A stretch of DNA of 21,717 nucleotides from a virus. Made by a program: the position numbers and the translations under genes. Of this stretch, positions 1 to 4,967 are shown in pieces. The DNA lies in the IMG/VR virus record IMGVR_UViG_3300024294_000076, positions 1-21,717 of that record; one strand, 5' to 3'. Every line of letters begins with the position of its first letter. Position 1 is the first letter of the stretch. The notes under the pieces were generated by a model. It worked only from the letters and a program-made list of their open reading frames with translations, was not told where the DNA came from and made no database searches.

Positions 1-90
1 TTCGGCATCGAAGTTGAAGACGAAGATATGATGGGACTAGTAACAATTCAAGATGTGTTAGACTACGCAATAAAAACAAAAAATCAATAA
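1..90 (+). CDS. Acyl carrier protein, C-terminal part (5' end outside window)
   Basis: The window opens inside an open frame of 29 residues ending in TAA at 88-90. The visible residues start FGIEVEDEDM and continue with VTIQDVLDYA. They match the second half of acyl carrier protein: the helix II/III stretch with acidic residues after F-x-I-E, then the Thr-x-x-D-x-x-x-Y helix IV typical of ACP. ACP carries growing acyl chains on a phosphopantetheine attached to the Ser of a DSL motif, which would lie just upstream and cannot be seen. The tRNA cluster begins 8 bases after the stop. The call rests on pattern recognition over a short stretch, but a ketoacyl-ACP synthase about 19 kb downstream on the same genome supports it. 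Confidence 0.75.
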   Translation, partial: FGIEVEDEDMMGLVTIQDVLDYAIKTKNQ

Positions 91-98
91 AAGAATTA

Positions 99-175
99 GG
101 TCCCTTAGCTCAGCTGGATAGAGCAAGTGCCTTCTAAGCACTAGGTCGTAGGTTCGAGTCCTACAGGGTCCGCCA
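99..175 (+). tRNA. tRNA-Arg (anticodon TCT), CCA encoded
   Basis: A 77-base cloverleaf. The acceptor stem is GGTCCCT with AGGGTCC (one T-T mismatch), discriminator G and an encoded CCA. The D-arm is TAGCTCAGCTGGATAGAGC, the anticodon loop is CTTCTAA between AGTGC and GCACT, and the T-arm is GTAGG-TTCGAGT-CCTAC. It closely resembles the bacterial tRNA-Arg(UCU) layout, which reads AGA/AGG codons favoured by AT-rich phages. Confidence 0.93.
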
Positions 176-183
176 GAATAAGT

Positions 184-259
184 ACTCCTCTAGCTCAATG
201 GTTAGAGCAGAACGCTCATAACGTTTTGGTTACAGGTTCGAGTCCTGTGGGGAGTACCA
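184..259 (+). tRNA. tRNA with CAT anticodon, probably tRNA-Ile2 (k2C) rather than Met
   Basis: A 76-base cloverleaf with acceptor ACTCCTC/GGGGAGT, discriminator A and encoded CCA. The anticodon loop is CTCATAA and the T-arm ACAGG-TTCGAGT-CCTGT. The D-loop (CAATGGTTAGAGCAG) and the TTTGGT variable segment look more like bacterial and T4 tRNA-Ile2 (CAU, lysidine-modified to read AUA) than elongator Met. The identity call depends on that resemblance; the gene itself is clear. Confidence 0.88.
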
Positions 260-268
260 AGAATAAGT

Positions 269-354
269 GCCCTCTTGGTGGAATGGTAGACACAAGAGAC
301 TTAAAATCTCTCGCTGATAACAGCGTCCCGGTTCAAGTCCGGGAGAGGGTACCA
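269..354 (+). tRNA. tRNA-Leu (anticodon TAA)
   Basis: An 86-base class II tRNA with acceptor GCCCTCT/AGAGGGT, discriminator A and CCA. The anticodon stem is AGAGA/TCTCT with loop CTTAAAA (anticodon TAA). The long variable arm is CGCTGATAACAGCG and the T-arm CCCGG-TTCAAGT-CCGGG. It reads UUA/UUG, common in AT-rich phage genes. Confidence 0.93.
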
Positions 355-359
355 AATGA

Positions 360-434
360 TGGAACGTAGCATAATGGTAATGCATCGCTTTTTGGTAGCG
401 TAGAGTATAGGTTCGAGTCCTATCGTTCCAGCCA
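360..434 (+). tRNA. tRNA-Gln (anticodon TTG)
   Basis: A 75-base tRNA with acceptor TGGAACG/CGTTCCA, discriminator G and CCA. The anticodon loop is TTTTGGT (TTG) on a stem of four good pairs and one T-T mismatch. The T-arm is TATAGG-TTCGAGT-CCTATC. The U1-A72 pair is typical of bacterial tRNA-Gln. Confidence 0.9.
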
Positions 435-464
435 ATAATAAAAAAAAACAATAGAGGTGTAGCT

Positions 465-647
465 ATGCTAGAAGAAGAAACTGATACTGCAACAATCGTT
501 CCTAAACCAAGTCGAGCAACTAGACTTAAACGGTCTATAGCCGCTAGAATTAGGCGAAGAAAAGTTAAACAGCTTAAAGTTATTCGTCAAACCAAAATTG
601 ATAAAGAGGCAAAAGAAAGAGTTTTATCCAAATTAAATTTAGAATAG
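465..647 (+). CDS. Small basic protein of unknown function
   Basis: 60 residues. I do not recognise the family. The N-terminus is acidic (MLEEETD) and the rest strongly basic, with an Arg/Lys run RIRRRKVKQLK near residues 28-38 and a predicted helical C-terminus. A Shine-Dalgarno-like AGAGGTG lies 6 bases before the ATG. It follows the tRNA cluster directly, so it may be co-transcribed with it. The charge pattern suggests binding to nucleic acid, but that is inference. Confidence 0.6.
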   Translation: MLEEETDTATIVPKPSRATRLKRSIAARIRRRKVKQLKVIRQTKIDKEAKERVLSKLNLE

Positions 648-650
648 TAC

Positions 651-679
651 TGTACGTCAGTAACGAATCATTGTATAAA
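651..679 (+). promoter_or_regulatory. Putative promoter with GAATC in the spacer
   Basis: The -10-like TATAAA at 674-679 has a weak -35 (TGTACG) 17 bases upstream and the element CGAATC at 664-669. The element, the -10 and the following leader through the ribosome binding site are almost identical to those upstream of 1059, where the -35 is a perfect TTGACA. Confidence 0.5.
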
Positions 680-703
680 GAGTGTATAGTTAGTTAAAGG
701 AGA
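662..703 (+). repeat. Direct repeat copy 1: promoter core, leader and RBS
   Basis: This 42-base block matches 1011-1052 at 40 of 42 positions by eye. It spans the CGAATC element, TATAAAG, the leader GTATAGTTAGTTAA and the AGGAGA ribosome binding site, and precedes the ORF at 711. Confidence 0.85.
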
Positions 704-710
704 AAACGCT

Positions 711-872
711 ATGTCACAAGGAATGATTGTTTACGCTATTGCCGCCGTTATCTTGGGCATCACTTTCATGGCACTAGGTGATTTAGTACTTGGTACACTT
801 ATTGCATTGTGTGGTCCGCTTTGGTTGACCATTCAAGAAAATACAGATACAAATAATGAGGATGATGACTAA
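711..872 (+). CDS. Small membrane protein
   Basis: 53 residues, unrecognised. The start follows a strong AAAGGAG site. Two hydrophobic stretches (about residues 4-21 and 24-40, containing VYAIAAVILGITFMAL and GTLIALCGPLWLTI) suggest two short membrane segments. They are followed by a polar acidic tail ending NNEDDD, likely cytoplasmic. Its stop overlaps the start of the next membrane protein (TAATG), so the two are translationally coupled. The role is unknown; small phage membrane proteins of this kind can be host-takeover or exclusion factors. Confidence 0.65.
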   Translation: MSQGMIVYAIAAVILGITFMALGDLVLGTLIALCGPLWLTIQENTDTNNEDDD

Positions 873-1003
873 TGGAAATGTTAATCAAAGTAATGTTTGC
901 GTTTTTCTTCGGACTAGGTTGTGCCGCAATGTTGTCAATGTTAATGGGTGTGCTGTGGATGTGGTGGGATATGTTTCTTGGTAAAGGATCAAAAAAGGGT
1001 TGA
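872..1003 (+). CDS. Very small membrane protein
   Basis: 43 residues, unrecognised. Its ATG overlaps the TAA of the preceding gene. Almost the whole protein is hydrophobic (residues 4-34, rich in Met, Phe, Trp and Leu), followed by a basic tail KGSKKG, as expected for one membrane pass with a cytoplasmic C-terminus. The TGA stop lies inside the -35 box of the next promoter (TTGACA at 1000-1005), an extreme example of packing. Confidence 0.6.
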   Translation: MEMLIKVMFAFFFGLGCAAMLSMLMGVLWMWWDMFLGKGSKKG

Positions 1004-1028
1004 CATTCACAACGAATCGTTGTATAAA
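1000..1028 (+). promoter_or_regulatory. Consensus sigma70-type promoter with GAATC spacer element
   Basis: TTGACA at 1000-1005, a 17-base spacer and TATAAA at 1023-1028. The spacer holds CGAATC with its G 9 bases before the -10. It drives the gene at 1059 and lies inside the end of the preceding coding region. Confidence 0.8.
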
Positions 1029-1052
1029 GAATGTATAGTTAGTTAAAGGAGA
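1011..1052 (+). repeat. Direct repeat copy 2: promoter core, leader and RBS
   Basis: Near-identical partner of 662-703 (40 of 42 positions by eye). Both copies sit directly in front of short genes. Confidence 0.85.
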
Positions 1053-1058
1053 ATCACT

Positions 1059-1262
1059 ATGAACATTAATATTACAAGTTTATCAGACATTGAAATCGGA
1101 GGAATTGATATGAATGATTATCCAGACTTCTGTGATGCGTATGTCGAGTATGCCGAAAAGGCTGATGGTACTCCATTAACTGATGCTGAAATTAATGCAC
1201 TGAACGAGTGTGAAGATACCCATGCATATGTTAATGAAAATGCTTATTCAAGTTTATTTTAA
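1059..1262 (+). CDS. Small acidic conserved-type phage protein
   Basis: 67 residues with a good AAAGGAGA site and a consensus promoter. The motif DIEIGGIDMNDYPDFCDAYV resembles a recurrent small protein of marine and T4-like phages, but I know no function for it. It is strongly acidic and has two Cys (about residues 25 and 51). Its dedicated promoter suggests early or middle expression and a regulatory or host-interaction role (inference). Confidence 0.65.
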   Translation: MNINITSLSDIEIGGIDMNDYPDFCDAYVEYAEKADGTPLTDAEINALNECEDTHAYVNENAYSSLF

Positions 1263-1269
1263 TAAGCCC

Positions 1270-1298
1270 TTGACATATACATCATAATATAGTATATT
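1270..1298 (+). promoter_or_regulatory. Sigma70-type promoter
   Basis: CTTGACA with TTGACA at 1270-1275, a 17-base spacer and TATATT at 1293-1298, directly after the stop of the 1059 gene. It drives the gene at 1327. GATTC (1321-1325) occurs in the leader between the RBS and the start codon. Confidence 0.75.
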
Positions 1299-1326
1299 AA
1301 GTATATCAGATATGAGGAGTGATTCG

Positions 1327-1518
1327 ATGACGTTTAATACATTTATGAATAACCTCTGGGATTGCAAAGATGTCTTTGTTCCCAAACTTGGTGAAATCGT
1401 TAGCACACGTGTTAAGTATGGCACTGATATTCAGGTTATGTGTGAAGACACGTCAGGCGAAATCACCCTCATAGATGGTACTGAACTATACGAGAGGTAT
1501 CCCAACCTCTTTGCATGA
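1327..1518 (+). CDS. Small hypothetical protein
   Basis: 63 residues, unrecognised. I chose the ATG at 1327 because GAGGAG (1314-1319) is spaced 7 bases before it; the in-frame ATG at 1312 overlaps that site and has none of its own. Residues 20-45 look like beta strands (VPKLGEIVSTRVKYG, then IQVMCED) and the C-terminus is short and helical. The tRNA-Leu gene follows 6 bases after the stop, so mRNA and tRNA may share a transcript. Confidence 0.6.
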   Translation: MTFNTFMNNLWDCKDVFVPKLGEIVSTRVKYGTDIQVMCEDTSGEITLIDGTELYERYPNLFA

Positions 1519-1524
1519 ATAACA

Positions 1525-1609
1525 GCGGATATGGTGAAATTGGTAGACACGCAGGTTTTAGGTACCTGTGCTTTACAGCGTGGGGGTTCAAGTCCCTCTA
1601 TCCGCACCA
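1525..1609 (+). tRNA. tRNA-Leu (anticodon TAG)
   Basis: An 85-base class II tRNA with acceptor GCGGATA/TATCCGC, discriminator A and encoded CCA. The anticodon stem is CAGGT/ACCTG with loop TTTAGGT region (TAG). The long variable arm is TGCTTTACAGCG and the T-arm GGGGG-TTCAAGT-CCCTC. It resembles bacterial tRNA-Leu(UAG). It is a second phage leucine tRNA, separated from the main cluster by four small genes. Confidence 0.92.
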
Positions 1610-1622
1610 AAACTATTTACTT

Positions 1623-1711
1623 ATGCCGTTCTGGGTGCGCTTGGAATTACTGCAATAATTCCATAACCTGTTGCAGCAGGGAGTTAGGGTTCGAGTCCCT
1701 TAAGCGGTATT
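1623..1711 (+). ncRNA. tRNA-like element, no regular anticodon arm and no CCA
   Basis: The ends can pair as a 7-bp acceptor (ATGCCGT with GCGGTAT, including two G-T pairs). A T-arm core GGG-TTCGAGT-CCC sits where expected. In between there is no normal D-arm. Instead there is an 8-bp perfect hairpin TGGAATTA (1642-1649) / TAATTCCA (1656-1663) with loop CTGCAA, and TTGCAG at 1671-1676 is complementary to that whole loop. It could be a degenerate tRNA, a tRNA with an odd fold, or part of a structured RNA with a pseudoknot. I do not call it a working tRNA. Confidence 0.45.
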
Positions 1712-1891
1712 AGTAAATGGTTTTTCACTCGACGGAGTGAGATCGTGGTGACTGAAGCGATGTCGGGAGACGGCATCAAGGTACCAGAGAAGAGACTTAG
1801 CGGTCTGGGTTAGCGCCTGCATCTGGGTAGAGAGATAATTGCACGAGTCTTCTTGCTCTCTCTTGGTGGTAATAAGTAAGTCCACCCCACA
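1712..1891 (+). ncRNA. Candidate structured RNA next to the tRNAs
   Basis: This stretch has no convincing gene but holds five successive inverted repeats: TCACTC/GAGTGA (1725-1740), GATGTC/GGCATC (1759-1777), CCAGA/TCTGG (1784-1808), AGAGAGA/TCTCTCT (1829-1863) and GGTGG/CCACC (1865-1886). It looks more GC-rich than the surroundings, a common mark of structured RNA in an AT-rich genome. T4 is known to encode stable RNAs (species C and D) of unclear function beside its tRNA cluster, so a similar RNA is plausible. The ends are not defined and no terminator was found inside. Confidence 0.45.
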
Positions 1892-1899
1892 CATAAATA
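1892..1899 (+). promoter_or_regulatory. Late-type promoter motif (CATAAATA)
   Basis: CATAAATA differs by one base from the T4 late promoter core TATAAATA and lies 35 bases before the start at 1934. The T4 motif is recognised by the phage sigma gp55; use here is inferred. Confidence 0.45.
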
Positions 1900-1933
1900 A
1901 CTCTATAAGACAACACAAACGAGGGATACAACA

Positions 1934-2155
1934 ATGTTTACAGCAATCGTTTTAGTATGCTTAAGTGGTGAAGATATAGTAAGAGACAACTGCTTTACAT
2001 ATACAAATGAAGTTCTTTGGAACACCGAAGACCAGTGTAAGACAGCAGTCATGGCTGGAATAAAAGAAAACGTATTTACTTTTGAAGATACAGCCAATAG
2101 ATCATGGGGACCAGCAAGCTTTAACTGTGTACCATGGAAAGTGAAGAGCATTTAG
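1934..2155 (+). CDS. Small Cys-containing protein with hydrophobic N-terminus
   Basis: 73 residues, function unknown. The start follows GAGGGA at a usable distance. The first 11 residues (MFTAIVLVCLS) are hydrophobic but lack a basic n-region, so export is uncertain. Four Cys at residues 9, 20, 35 and 65, with patterns such as DNCFTYTNE and EDQCKTAV, resemble small marine-phage proteins with conserved Cys. The CATAAATA motif upstream suggests late expression. It stands alone, bounded by the candidate RNA and by the convergent minus-strand operon. Confidence 0.6.
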   Translation: MFTAIVLVCLSGEDIVRDNCFTYTNEVLWNTEDQCKTAVMAGIKENVFTFEDTANRSWGPASFNCVPWKVKSI

Positions 2156-2172
2156 CTCTCCACTATTTTTTT
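2145..2172 (+). terminator. Weak intrinsic terminator between convergent units
   Basis: AGAGC-ATTTA-GCTCT (2145-2159) overlaps the stop codon at 2153-2155. Seven T at 2166-2172 follow after a 6-base gap. The short stem and the gap make it weak. Confidence 0.4.
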
Positions 2173-2177
2173 ATTTA

Positions 2178-2618
2178 CTAGTAATCATCATCTTTTTTAG
2201 ATGCCTTTTTACTATAAGCATTAGCACCAAAGAACGCTGCTACTAAGCCAGCAATCGCTACAAAATATGTAGGCGCAATATCACCGATTAGTTGTGCGGC
2301 ATCTTCTACACCAAAGAGTGATGTAGCAAGAATAAGAATAGGATATAGTAGCATACCCCAAAGAGCAAACCATGCCATTGCACGAATTTGGTCTTCTTTA
2401 GCATCTTCATTCTCACGCATTTTTTTCTTATGTTCCCATTCTGCAATCTCTTTTGCTCGGGACATTTCTTCGTCTGTGATAATACCATCGCCATCTGTAT
2501 CTAGATGTGCGTAAATGGAATCAGCTTCCATTATTTTAGGTGTTTCATTAACTTTCTTTTCCGCCATTGGTTTAGTCTCCTCCAAGTCTGCGTCTTTTAA
2601 AAAATCATCGTTAGACAT
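2178..2618 (-). CDS. EF-hand membrane protein
   Basis: 146 residues. Residues 40-51 (DTDGDGIITDEE) form a canonical EF-hand loop: Asp at positions 1, 3 and 5, Gly at 6, Ile at 8, Glu at 12. That predicts Ca2+ binding by the N-terminal domain. After a charged helix (52-79) come two hydrophobic segments, about 80-102 and 117-136, then a polar tail KKASKKDDDY. Similar EF-hand plus two-TM proteins occur in marine T4-like phages without known function. It is the last gene of the minus-strand operon. The ATG has an AAGG site formed by the end of the preceding gene. A role in the envelope, such as signalling or a pore, is inference. Confidence 0.75.
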   Translation of the reverse strand: MSNDDFLKDADLEETKPMAEKKVNETPKIMEADSIYAHLDTDGDGIITDEEMSRAKEIAEWEHKKKMRENEDAKEDQIRAMAWFALWGMLLYPILILATSLFGVEDAAQLIGDIAPTYFVAIAGLVAAFFGANAYSKKASKKDDDY

Positions 2619-2620
2619 AA

Positions 2621-2779
2621 TTAACCTTTTTTAACCATAGTCCATGCGCCCCAAGCGATAGCGATACCTGCGGCAATCTTAGCTAGTGGTGCCATAAAAA
2701 GAATCATAAGACCAAGAGCAATTAACATTCCTCCATCCCATGTTGTTCTTTCTACTAATCTTTTCTTAATCCATTTCAT
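2621..2779 (-). CDS. Small membrane protein
   Basis: 52 residues, unrecognised. The ATG at 2779 has a strong AGGAGA site, and its first bases overlap the TGA of the upstream gene (ATGA). A basic N-terminus (MKWIKKRLVER) is followed by a long hydrophobic stretch (about residues 17-48: GMLILALG-like, then AGIAIAWGAW) and a short KKG end. It has one or two membrane passes. It sits among other small membrane proteins, so a lysis (holin-like) or membrane-remodelling role is possible but not shown. Confidence 0.6.
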   Translation of the reverse strand: MKWIKKRLVERTTWDGGMLIALGLMILFMAPLAKIAAGIAIAWGAWTMVKKG

Positions 2780-3063
2780 TTCTTTCTCCTATTAGATTCT
2801 AATTGATGTATTCTCTTTTCCAATTCATCAATTTTATTTGTAACTCGAGGATATCGTTTGCGCCATGCTTCTGGGTCATCTTGCAACCACTCCCAACCAA
2901 ATTTGTCTGTTAAATAATTTAGACTTCTATCGAATTTAGCCATGAGCCATAAAGCCATGTTCGTGTTTCTAAACCATGCTAAAAATGCGGCACCAAATAT
3001 AGAGCCAGCAATTGCTGTGTAAATCCACAGAGTATCGCCAAACATTCTTGTTAGCATTTCCAT
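2776..3063 (-). CDS. Membrane protein with C-terminal coiled coil
   Basis: 95 residues from the ATG at 3063, which has a perfect GGAGG 5 bases upstream; the in-frame ATG 12 bases earlier overlaps that site and is unlikely. Residues 12-32 (TLWIYTAIAGSIFGAAFLAW) form a membrane segment. A Trp-rich middle (DKFGWEWLQDDPEAWRK) and a coiled-coil tail (IDELEKRIHQLESNRRKK) follow. Function unknown. Its RBS lies in the stop region of the preceding gene, giving tight coupling. Confidence 0.65.
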   Translation of the reverse strand: MEMLTRMFGDTLWIYTAIAGSIFGAAFLAWFRNTNMALWLMAKFDRSLNYLTDKFGWEWLQDDPEAWRKRYPRVTNKIDELEKRIHQLESNRRKK

Positions 3064-3064
3064 G

Positions 3065-3271
3065 TTAACCTCCAAACGTGCTTACTATGCTAGGGCCAAA
3101 CGAAGTTGCCACCCATGCTAGTACGCCAACTGCGCCAAGACCGACTATAACCCATTTCATTTTGAAGTCATCTACTTTCATAGTCATACCAATCAATTCT
3201 GTATTCATTATGCGAATGCTTAAATCGAAAGTTCCTTCTGGCGTATCTTCGTCTTTTAATGAAGTACTCAA
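3065..3271 (-). CDS. Single-pass membrane protein, TTG start
   Basis: 68 residues, unrecognised. No ATG fits; TTG at 3271 is preceded by AGGAG with 7 bases of spacing, and its first base is one after the stop of the lipase gene. The N-terminal 40 residues are polar (many Asp, Thr, Met), followed by one membrane helix (about 41-60: VIVGLGAVGVLAWVATSF). It resembles the other small membrane proteins of this operon in size and position. Confidence 0.6.
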   Translation of the reverse strand: MSTSLKDEDTPEGTFDLSIRIMNTELIGMTMKVDDFKMKWVIVGLGAVGVLAWVATSFGPSIVSTFGG

Positions 3272-3272
3272 T

Positions 3273-3998
3273 TTAATTCTCCTTATTTTCTGTGTATTTG
3301 ATATAATGGTTCATGCCGTGATCATATGCACCATCAAATGGCATACCCTTTTTCAAGGCTCTCCAACGTCCACGAAATTTATCTTTTACTCTTTGCCATT
3401 TTGACATGTTTCTTATTTGACCAAAGTAATTGATATATCTTGGCTTACAAGTATGTCTATACCCAAGAAATGCGGGTGGTACACTTGTAACAAGATCATT
3501 GTTGTTTACATGACGATAATGTGGAATATTTTTAAGAGACTTACAAAACTTACGTGTTCCAACTCTAGGTGAACCATAAGTGTAGAGTGCATCTGCGACT
3601 TCGTTAAGTCTACTAGCAGCGATAGTTGCCATTGCTCCGCCTAGAGAATGACCACAAATTAAAAATGTTTTATCGTCTGCATATTTTAGAACGAACTGTA
3701 GTTCATCCCATAGTTTGTCGATTTCTACTTGAAACCCGTTGTGAACCCAACCACCTTCTTGGGCTTTGTCAGGTAGAGCGTTCAAGTCAGCTTTAATATC
3801 TGAGAATTCGCCTGGTTCTGTGCCTCTAAAGCACAATACAAACTCTTCATCATTCCAGACTGCATGGCATTGTGCGCCATCGTCTTCCATGAATATATGA
3901 TTATCATATCCTAATTTTTGATATTCAGAATATGCTTCTTCTTGGTCTAAGTAGGCTAATCCAGCCGCCTTGGCCATTTTATGACAGTTGTGTATCAT
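3273..3998 (-). CDS. Class 3 lipase (alpha/beta hydrolase)
   Basis: 241 residues. The nucleophile elbow GHSLGG is at 116-121 (Ser118), after the typical strand TFLIC. The oxyanion-side motif CFRGT is at 56-60, Asp168 lies in NNNDLVTSVPP, and a C-terminal His (H227 in DHGM, or H231) completes a Ser-Asp-His triad. The YTYGSPRVG block at 139-147 is a lipase_3 signature. The family hydrolyses acylglycerol or phospholipid ester bonds. No signal peptide is visible, so it may act inside the host until lysis. An AAAGGAAAGG site precedes the ATG. It sits in the operon of exported and membrane proteins, which suggests work on host membranes late in infection (inference). Confidence 0.85.
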   Translation of the reverse strand: MIHNCHKMAKAAGLAYLDQEEAYSEYQKLGYDNHIFMEDDGAQCHAVWNDEEFVLCFRGTEPGEFSDIKADLNALPDKAQEGGWVHNGFQVEIDKLWDELQFVLKYADDKTFLICGHSLGGAMATIAASRLNEVADALYTYGSPRVGTRKFCKSLKNIPHYRHVNNNDLVTSVPPAFLGYRHTCKPRYINYFGQIRNMSKWQRVKDKFRGRWRALKKGMPFDGAYDHGMNHYIKYTENKEN

Positions 3999-4042
3999 GA
4001 CCTTTCCTTTGTTGTTGCCATGATGTAGAATTCAATTTGTTA

Positions 4043-4597
4043 TTATTCTGCTAGTGGGTTGTCTAGTGCTTCTTGTATCTTTTCGTTCATATCACTTTCA
4101 AGAGTTCTCATGTCTTCTTCCAAACGATTTTCTGTCGTTCTCATTGTGTCTCTTACATCTTTTTCTGTTTCACGATTTAAAGATTCGACTTCACGTATAC
4201 TACTAGTAACATCTTTTTGAAGTACGTTCATTTCATTACGTACACCCTCTAACGCTGTATCGATAGATGCTTGCGTATTCTTAGTACGATTTTCACTCTC
4301 ATCTACCTTATCTTCCATACGATCTATACTACCCTCAAGCTTTAATATATCATCTTTCAACCCAGATTTAATATCCCTTGTGTAGTCTATAGCCTCATCT
4401 AACTTTGTTTCAATCACATCATTACGAGCTGCTATAGCATCAGTGTCAATGTTTTGAATAATCTCTTTCATGTCCATATAATCTTTATAGATTTCAAAGC
4501 CACCCCAGGCAGCACCACCTAGTGTTGATAACGCAGTAAGAAGTGCAAACATCTTACCACCACTAAATTTTAATCCACCAAACTCTACTTCAGCCAT
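4043..4597 (-). CDS. Membrane-anchored coiled-coil protein
   Basis: 184 residues. After a short N-terminus (MAEVEFGGLKFSGGK), residues 16-35 are hydrophobic (FALLTALSTLGGAAWGGF) and form one membrane segment. Residues from about 40 to 175 are heptad-rich and charged, a long coiled coil. The N-terminal motif resembles a conserved protein of marine T4-like phages. Topology with a periplasmic coiled coil would be like an inner-membrane spanin, but no spanin motif is recognised. The start has GGGGAG and overlaps the previous stop as TAATG. Confidence 0.7.
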   Translation of the reverse strand: MAEVEFGGLKFSGGKMFALLTALSTLGGAAWGGFEIYKDYMDMKEIIQNIDTDAIAARNDVIETKLDEAIDYTRDIKSGLKDDILKLEGSIDRMEDKVDESENRTKNTQASIDTALEGVRNEMNVLQKDVTSSIREVESLNRETEKDVRDTMRTTENRLEEDMRTLESDMNEKIQEALDNPLAE

Positions 4598-4923
4598 TAT
4601 TTCTCCCCTCCAAAGGGTATGTTTATTCCTAGAACTACGCCAGGTTTTCCGTCGTAACCTGGCATAAGAAACCAGTTTTTATATTTTAATCTAGCTATGG
4701 GTCTAAAAAACTCTTTACCAGAATACCCAGTTGCTAATCCAACATCTATATAATCACCTAAAAGTAGTCCATTAAATATGCTAACTGAGCCTTCACTATT
4801 GACTACAACACTTCCAATATAACTCTCATTAGTACATGAGATGTTGGGATGTATTTCATTATACTCCCTACCAAAGCCCATATGAGACGTTAAAGCTAGT
4901 GCAGCTATGCACGTTAATTCCAA
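4597..4923 (-). CDS. Putative envelope protein with beta-strand pattern, TTG start
   Basis: 108 residues. TTG at 4923 is the best start, with AGGAG 7 bases upstream. The N-terminus (about residues 2-14) is hydrophobic and may be a weak export signal. Residues 60-106 show alternating aromatic and small residues (VGLATGYSG, then RPIARLKYKNWFLMPGYDG and VVLGINIPF), typical of beta strands in a small barrel. Similar proteins occur in T4-like phages without assigned function. Its RBS lies in the loop of an inverted repeat (4922-4952) whose arm touches the start codon, so translation may be structure-controlled. Confidence 0.6.
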   Translation of the reverse strand: MELTCIAALALTSHMGFGREYNEIHPNISCTNESYIGSVVVNSEGSVSIFNGLLLGDYIDVGLATGYSGKEFFRPIARLKYKNWFLMPGYDGKPGVVLGINIPFGGEK

Positions 4924-4952
4924 TATTCTTCTCCTAATATAACTAGAATATT
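4922..4952 (-). promoter_or_regulatory. Inverted repeat enclosing RBS and start of the 4597-4923 gene
   Basis: AATATTC (4922-4928) and GAATATT (4946-4952) are perfect 7-base arms. On the minus strand the 17-base loop holds the AGGAG site, and one arm overlaps the TTG start codon. It could limit translation; stability is low because the arms are AT-rich. Confidence 0.35.
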
Positions 4953-4967
4953 AGAAGTAGACCTTTT

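Noticed and set aside
230-451. Minus-strand open frame of 73 codons
   Set aside because: It runs across three tRNA genes in reverse and has no ribosome binding site; the translated text (repeated RTRT/GLEPGRC-type pieces) is the familiar antisense of tRNA T-arms.
1531-1713. Plus-strand open frame of 60 codons
   Set aside because: It covers tRNA-Leu(TAG) and the tRNA-like element, a typical false frame over tRNAs (MVKLVDTQVLGTCALQ).
1611-1891. tmRNA
   Set aside because: A tmRNA needs a tRNA-like 5' end, a tag frame and a 3' T-arm several hundred bases later with CCA; here the acceptor halves are only about 89 bases apart and no tag frame is evident.
1700-2151. Two minus-strand open frames over the hairpin region and the 1934 gene
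   Set aside because: No binding sites, hydrophobic or low-complexity reading, and they lie opposite a structured region and a better plus-strand gene.
3078-3404. Plus-strand open frame of 108 codons
   Set aside because: It lies opposite the lipase and a membrane gene, both with motifs and binding sites.
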